From: JACKCP01 sp050253255
GTDB taxonomy: Bacteria; Desulfobacterota; Desulfobacteria; Desulfobacterales; JACKCP01
Reading direction: 5' to 3'
Length of the DNA stretch: 7,381 nucleotides
NCBI GenBank assembly: GCA_050253255.1
Contig: JBFWJK010000165.1
Coordinates: forward strand, 1 to 7,381
This document shows positions 4,764-7,381 of the stretch, in pieces. Made by a program: the position numbers and the translations under genes. Below the pieces are notes generated by a model, which saw only the letters and a list, made by a program, of their open reading frames with translations, ran no database searches and had not been told where the DNA came from. How positions within the stretch are numbered: position 1 is the first letter of the stretch; the number at the start of each line of letters is the position of its first letter.

Positions 4764-6107
4764 ATGGATTACTCTGCAGAATACAAGAAAAAATGTGTTG
4801 ATGCGGCAGAAGCTGTAAAAGTTGTAAAATCAGGTGATGTTGTAGATTACGGATTTTTCAACGGACGCCCTGTTGTATGCGACAAAGCTCTTGCAGACAG
4901 ACATGAAGAATTAAAAGATGTTCTTGTTCACGGAGCAGTGACTCTTCCTCCTGTTCCTGAAGTTGTTCAGAAACCAGGCTCATTTGTTTACCATGACCTC
5001 CAGTTCAGCAAGATTTCAAGGGTTCTTCAGAAGGATTACAACCTTTGTTATTATTACCCGATTATGTATCATCAGGCTCCCTCATGGTTCAGGGAAAAGG
5101 TGGCTCCACACAGAAATGTTGTAATCTGTTCAGTATGTCCAATGGATAAAAGCGGATATTTTAATCTTGGACCTCACTGTTCAGCAACTCTGGCTGCAAT
5201 GGAAGAATCTGACTATGTAATTGTTGAAGTAAACAAAAATATGCCTGTATGTCTTGGAGGAGCGGAAGAATCAGTTCATATTTCGGATGTTGATTTTATT
5301 GTTGAAGCTCCGTCTGATCTGAAACTTGTTGACCTTCCTGTTGCAGAACCTTCGGAAGCCGACAGAAAAATTGCGGAACATATAGTAAAATTTATTAAAG
5401 ACGGTTCATGTATTCAGCTTGGAATCGGTGCAATGCCCAATGCCGTTGGTAAAATAATTGCGCAATCAGATCTGAAAAATCTTGGCGGACATACAGAGAT
5501 GCTTTCAGATGCATATGTGGACATGATCGAATCAGGCAGAATGAACGGCAAGATGAAAAAATTTGACAAAAACCGTGTTCCATACACTTTTGCACTTGGA
5601 AGCAAAAGGCTTTATGATTTTATTGATAACAACCCCGCAGCAGCTTCCTATCCTGCAAGCTATACAAACGATCCCAAAGTGATTTCAGAACTTGATGATT
5701 TTATTTCAATAAATAATGCACTTCAGGTAGACCTTTATTCCCAGGTAAATGCTGAAAGCCTTGGAACAACACAGGTTTCAGGAAACGGTGGAATGTGGGA
5801 TTTTGTTATAGGAGCCCAGTGGTCTAAAAACGGTAAAAGCTTTATCTGTCTTACATCTACATTCAAAGATTCAAACGGTAATGACCAGTCAAGAATCCTT
5901 CCTGTTTTTGAACCCGGCTCAATTGTAACAATTCCAAGGCATCAGACAGACTATATTGTAACTGAGTTCGGGGCTGTTCAGGTAAGAGCCCAGTCAACCT
6001 GGAAAAGAGCGGAGCTTGTCATAAGTATTGCACATCCTGATTTCAGGGAAGATCTCATAAAAGAAGCTGAAAAAATGAAAATCTGGAGAAATTCAAATAA
6101 AAAATAG
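4764..6107 (+). CDS. Acetyl-CoA hydrolase/transferase family CoA-transferase (4-hydroxybutyrate/butyryl-CoA:acetate type)
   Basis: A full-length (447-residue) class I-like CoA-transferase that moves CoA between a short acyl-CoA and a free acid such as acetate. It resembles the butyryl-CoA:acetate and 4-hydroxybutyrate CoA-transferases end to end: SGDVVDYGFFNGRP near the N-terminus, VCPMDKSGYFNLGP, VIVEVNKNMPVCLGGAEESV, the CoA-binding loop GIGAMPNAVG (220-229), GGHTEM with the probable catalytic Glu at 245, SINNALQVDLYSQVNAES and the C-terminal ISIAHPDFREDLIKEAEKMK. The exact acyl substrate cannot be read from sequence. ATG 4764 is chosen because AAAGGA lies six to seven bases upstream; ATG 4749 (five residues longer) has its AAGG only one base away. 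Expression is probably sigma-54 dependent. The enzyme is presumably cytoplasmic and would let the cell activate or ferment short-chain fatty acids without spending ATP. Confidence 0.9.
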   Translation: MDYSAEYKKKCVDAAEAVKVVKSGDVVDYGFFNGRPVVCDKALADRHEELKDVLVHGAVTLPPVPEVVQKPGSFVYHDLQFSKISRVLQKDYNLCYYYPIMYHQAPSWFREKVAPHRNVVICSVCPMDKSGYFNLGPHCSATLAAMEESDYVIVEVNKNMPVCLGGAEESVHISDVDFIVEAPSDLKLVDLPVAEPSEADRKIAEHIVKFIKDGSCIQLGIGAMPNAVGKIIAQSDLKNLGGHTEMLSDAYVDMIESGRMNGKMKKFDKNRVPYTFALGSKRLYDFIDNNPAAASYPASYTNDPKVISELDDFISINNALQVDLYSQVNAESLGTTQVSGNGGMWDFVIGAQWSKNGKSFICLTSTFKDSNGNDQSRILPVFEPGSIVTIPRHQTDYIVTEFGAVQVRAQSTWKRAELVISIAHPDFREDLIKEAEKMKIWRNSNKK

Positions 6108-6121
6108 GATTTAATCTCCTG

Positions 6122-6173
6122 ACCGGAACGAAGGGAAGATCAGGTTCAAAAAGAACGGAGGAGCCGTTCCGGT
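6122..6173 (+). other. Intergenic inverted repeat/hairpin between CoA-transferase and porin genes
   Basis: ACCGGAACG (6122-6130) and CGTTCCGGT (6165-6173) form a perfect 9-bp stem. Within the loop, GTTC/GAAC (6144-6147 and 6153-6156) can pair. GAACGG (6153-6158) can alternatively pair with CCGTTC (6164-6169), which excludes the outer stem. No T-tract follows, so it is not a standard intrinsic terminator. It could stabilise or process a shared transcript, or form part of a regulatory leader. The remaining gap (6174-6224) shows no clear promoter. Confidence 0.4.
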
Positions 6174-6224
6174 TTAGGCTGAACAGTTAATAATTTTTAA
6201 ACAATTATCACGGAGAGAAGAAAA

Positions 6225-7325
6225 TTGAATAAACTTAAAATAACCGGGGTTCTGCTTTGTCTGATGATTTTTCCGATAAGTGCATCAGCAACATTTATTG
6301 ACAATAATACAAACCTTAGTGCTGAATGGACAAGAATGCAGGCAAGAACAGGGTCTTTTGACTCAATGGATGCCATTACATACAACCCTGCGGGAACTGT
6401 AAAAATGGAAGACGGATTTTATCTTAGCCTTCAGAATCAGGTTCTTCCAAAGGCCTATTCCCACGAATATAACGGCGTAAAATATGAAGCAGACAATACC
6501 ACAACTTTTGTTCCCGGCTTTTTTGCAATGAATAAAAAAGGGAAATGGTCTCAGTTTGCAGGAGTAAACGTTATAGGCGGCGGAGGATCTCTTGAGTATC
6601 CTGACAGCATTTATACAAAAATGGGAGCCGGCGCAGTAAACCTTACTCCGGGAATGGAAAGCATTTATACAAGTGTCTATATGGGACTGATTGCAGGAGG
6701 AGCCTTCAGTGTGAATGAAAAACTTTCAGTTTCACTTGCAGGAAGGCTTGTATATGGTCTTAACAGTCTTGAAATTGAAGATGGAGATGTTCTTGAACTT
6801 GAAAAAACAGCTGTTGGGTTTGCACCAATAATAGGTATTAACTATCAGGTGAATGAAAAGCTTAATATAGGTTTCAGGCATGAATTTAAAACATCCCTTG
6901 AATTTGAAGTTGATGAAATGAAAGGTTCAATGGCGCCTAAGATGCAGGCTTTGACAGGAATAAAAAAAGGGAACAAGGCCAGAAAGGATTTTCCGGCACT
7001 TTCAGCCCTTGGAGCTTCTTATATGATCACCAAAAAGCTTAAACTTGCAGCTGATTTTACATACTGCTGGAATGAAGAAGTAAACTGGGATGAAGATCCA
7101 AAAGGAGACAATGCCTGGGAGCTCGGTCTTGGAGCGGAATATGAAATTAAGGAAGGCCTTAAAATAAGTACAGGTTATTCATACGTTGATGCAGGGCTTG
7201 ATGTTGACGATTACTCAACTGCCATAGGAAAAAACCCTTATCATCTTTTTGGGGGCGGTTTTATGATTTCTCCAATGAAGAATATGAATCTTAACTTTGG
7301 TGCAAGCAGGCTTTTCTATTATTAA
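6225..7325 (+). CDS. FadL/OMPP1/TodX-family outer membrane transport protein
   Basis: A 366-residue outer-membrane beta-barrel of the FadL type, which carries long-chain fatty acids and other hydrophobic molecules inward. The N-terminus is a signal peptide (MNKLKITGVLLCLMIFPISA, cleavage probably after ASA near residue 22). It is followed by a hatch-like segment, NTNLSAEWTRMQARTGSFDS, and the family motif YNPAGT (53-58). Alternating amphipathic strands fill the rest, and the protein ends in aromatic residues (SRLFYY), as barrel proteins recognised by the assembly machinery do. It is shorter than E. coli FadL (446 residues). The start is TTG at 6225: GGAGAG lies seven bases upstream and only this start gives the charged n-region of the signal peptide; the first ATG is 13 codons inside. 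Its position after the CoA-transferase gene suggests substrate uptake for the same pathway, an inference. Confidence 0.82.
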   Translation: MNKLKITGVLLCLMIFPISASATFIDNNTNLSAEWTRMQARTGSFDSMDAITYNPAGTVKMEDGFYLSLQNQVLPKAYSHEYNGVKYEADNTTTFVPGFFAMNKKGKWSQFAGVNVIGGGGSLEYPDSIYTKMGAGAVNLTPGMESIYTSVYMGLIAGGAFSVNEKLSVSLAGRLVYGLNSLEIEDGDVLELEKTAVGFAPIIGINYQVNEKLNIGFRHEFKTSLEFEVDEMKGSMAPKMQALTGIKKGNKARKDFPALSALGASYMITKKLKLAADFTYCWNEEVNWDEDPKGDNAWELGLGAEYEIKEGLKISTGYSYVDAGLDVDDYSTAIGKNPYHLFGGGFMISPMKNMNLNFGASRLFYY

Positions 7326-7373
7326 AATACAGATTCCAGAGGAATAAAGTATGAAAAATAACTCTGTATTTTA
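7323..7373 (+). terminator. Stem-loop at the end of the porin gene (possible terminator)
   Basis: TAAAATACAGA (7323-7333) and TCTGTATTTTA (7363-7373) are perfect 11-bp inverted repeats with a 29-base loop; the left arm includes the porin stop codon. The stem is AT-rich and lacks a following T-tract, so the terminator call is weak. The loop holds AGAGGA and, seven bases later, an ATG opening a seven-codon frame (MKNNSVF) ending at TAG 7372-7374. It could therefore instead be the leader of a gene beyond the window. Confidence 0.3.
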
Positions 7374-7381
7374 GTCGCCGG

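Overview
The window is AT-rich DNA from a Gram-negative bacterium: it encodes an outer-membrane barrel protein and uses sigma-54 regulation. The combination of an integron-type integrase, an IS66 remnant, PF09720/ParE toxin-antitoxin genes, a PAS/sigma-54 activator, a butyrate/4-hydroxybutyrate-type CoA-transferase and a FadL-like porin fits an anaerobic, fatty-acid-using Desulfobacterota (sulfate-reducer-like) organism. That placement is inference; no marker gene is present.

Left half (1-2790), accessory and decaying. The window opens in the last codons of an IS66-family transposase. The right end of that element can be placed at base 162, where it has cut off the 5' part of an integron-type tyrosine recombinase. 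The recombinase also carries a -1 frameshift at a run of seven T. Next comes a minus-strand toxin-antitoxin pair: the PF09720 antitoxin is intact and has a good sigma-70 promoter, but the ParE-type toxin is frameshifted. A palindromic, MITE-like unit of about 200 bp follows (2309-2507), and part of its terminal motif recurs at 1439-1457. Then comes a second, frameshifted antitoxin relic on the plus strand with no toxin partner.

Right half (2795-7381), intact and coherent. A sigma-54-dependent activator with two PAS-like sensor domains is followed by a 230-bp intergenic region. That region holds an imperfect palindrome, a perfect 24-bp palindrome and a well-spaced -24/-12 promoter (TGGCAT...TTGCT). 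Downstream lie an acetyl-CoA hydrolase/transferase family CoA-transferase and, after a hairpin-rich gap, a FadL/OMPP1-type porin started by TTG. The simplest reading is a small metabolic module. The PAS activator senses an unknown signal, binds the palindromes and switches on a CoA-transferase that activates or releases short acyl groups. The porin would bring hydrophobic substrates, such as fatty acids, across the outer membrane. Whether the porin shares the sigma-54 transcript is not settled by the sequence.

No rRNA, tRNA or CRISPR array was seen. No wholly new system is evident. The most interesting items are the local sigma-54 circuit, the branched palindromic element and the doubly broken integron integrase.
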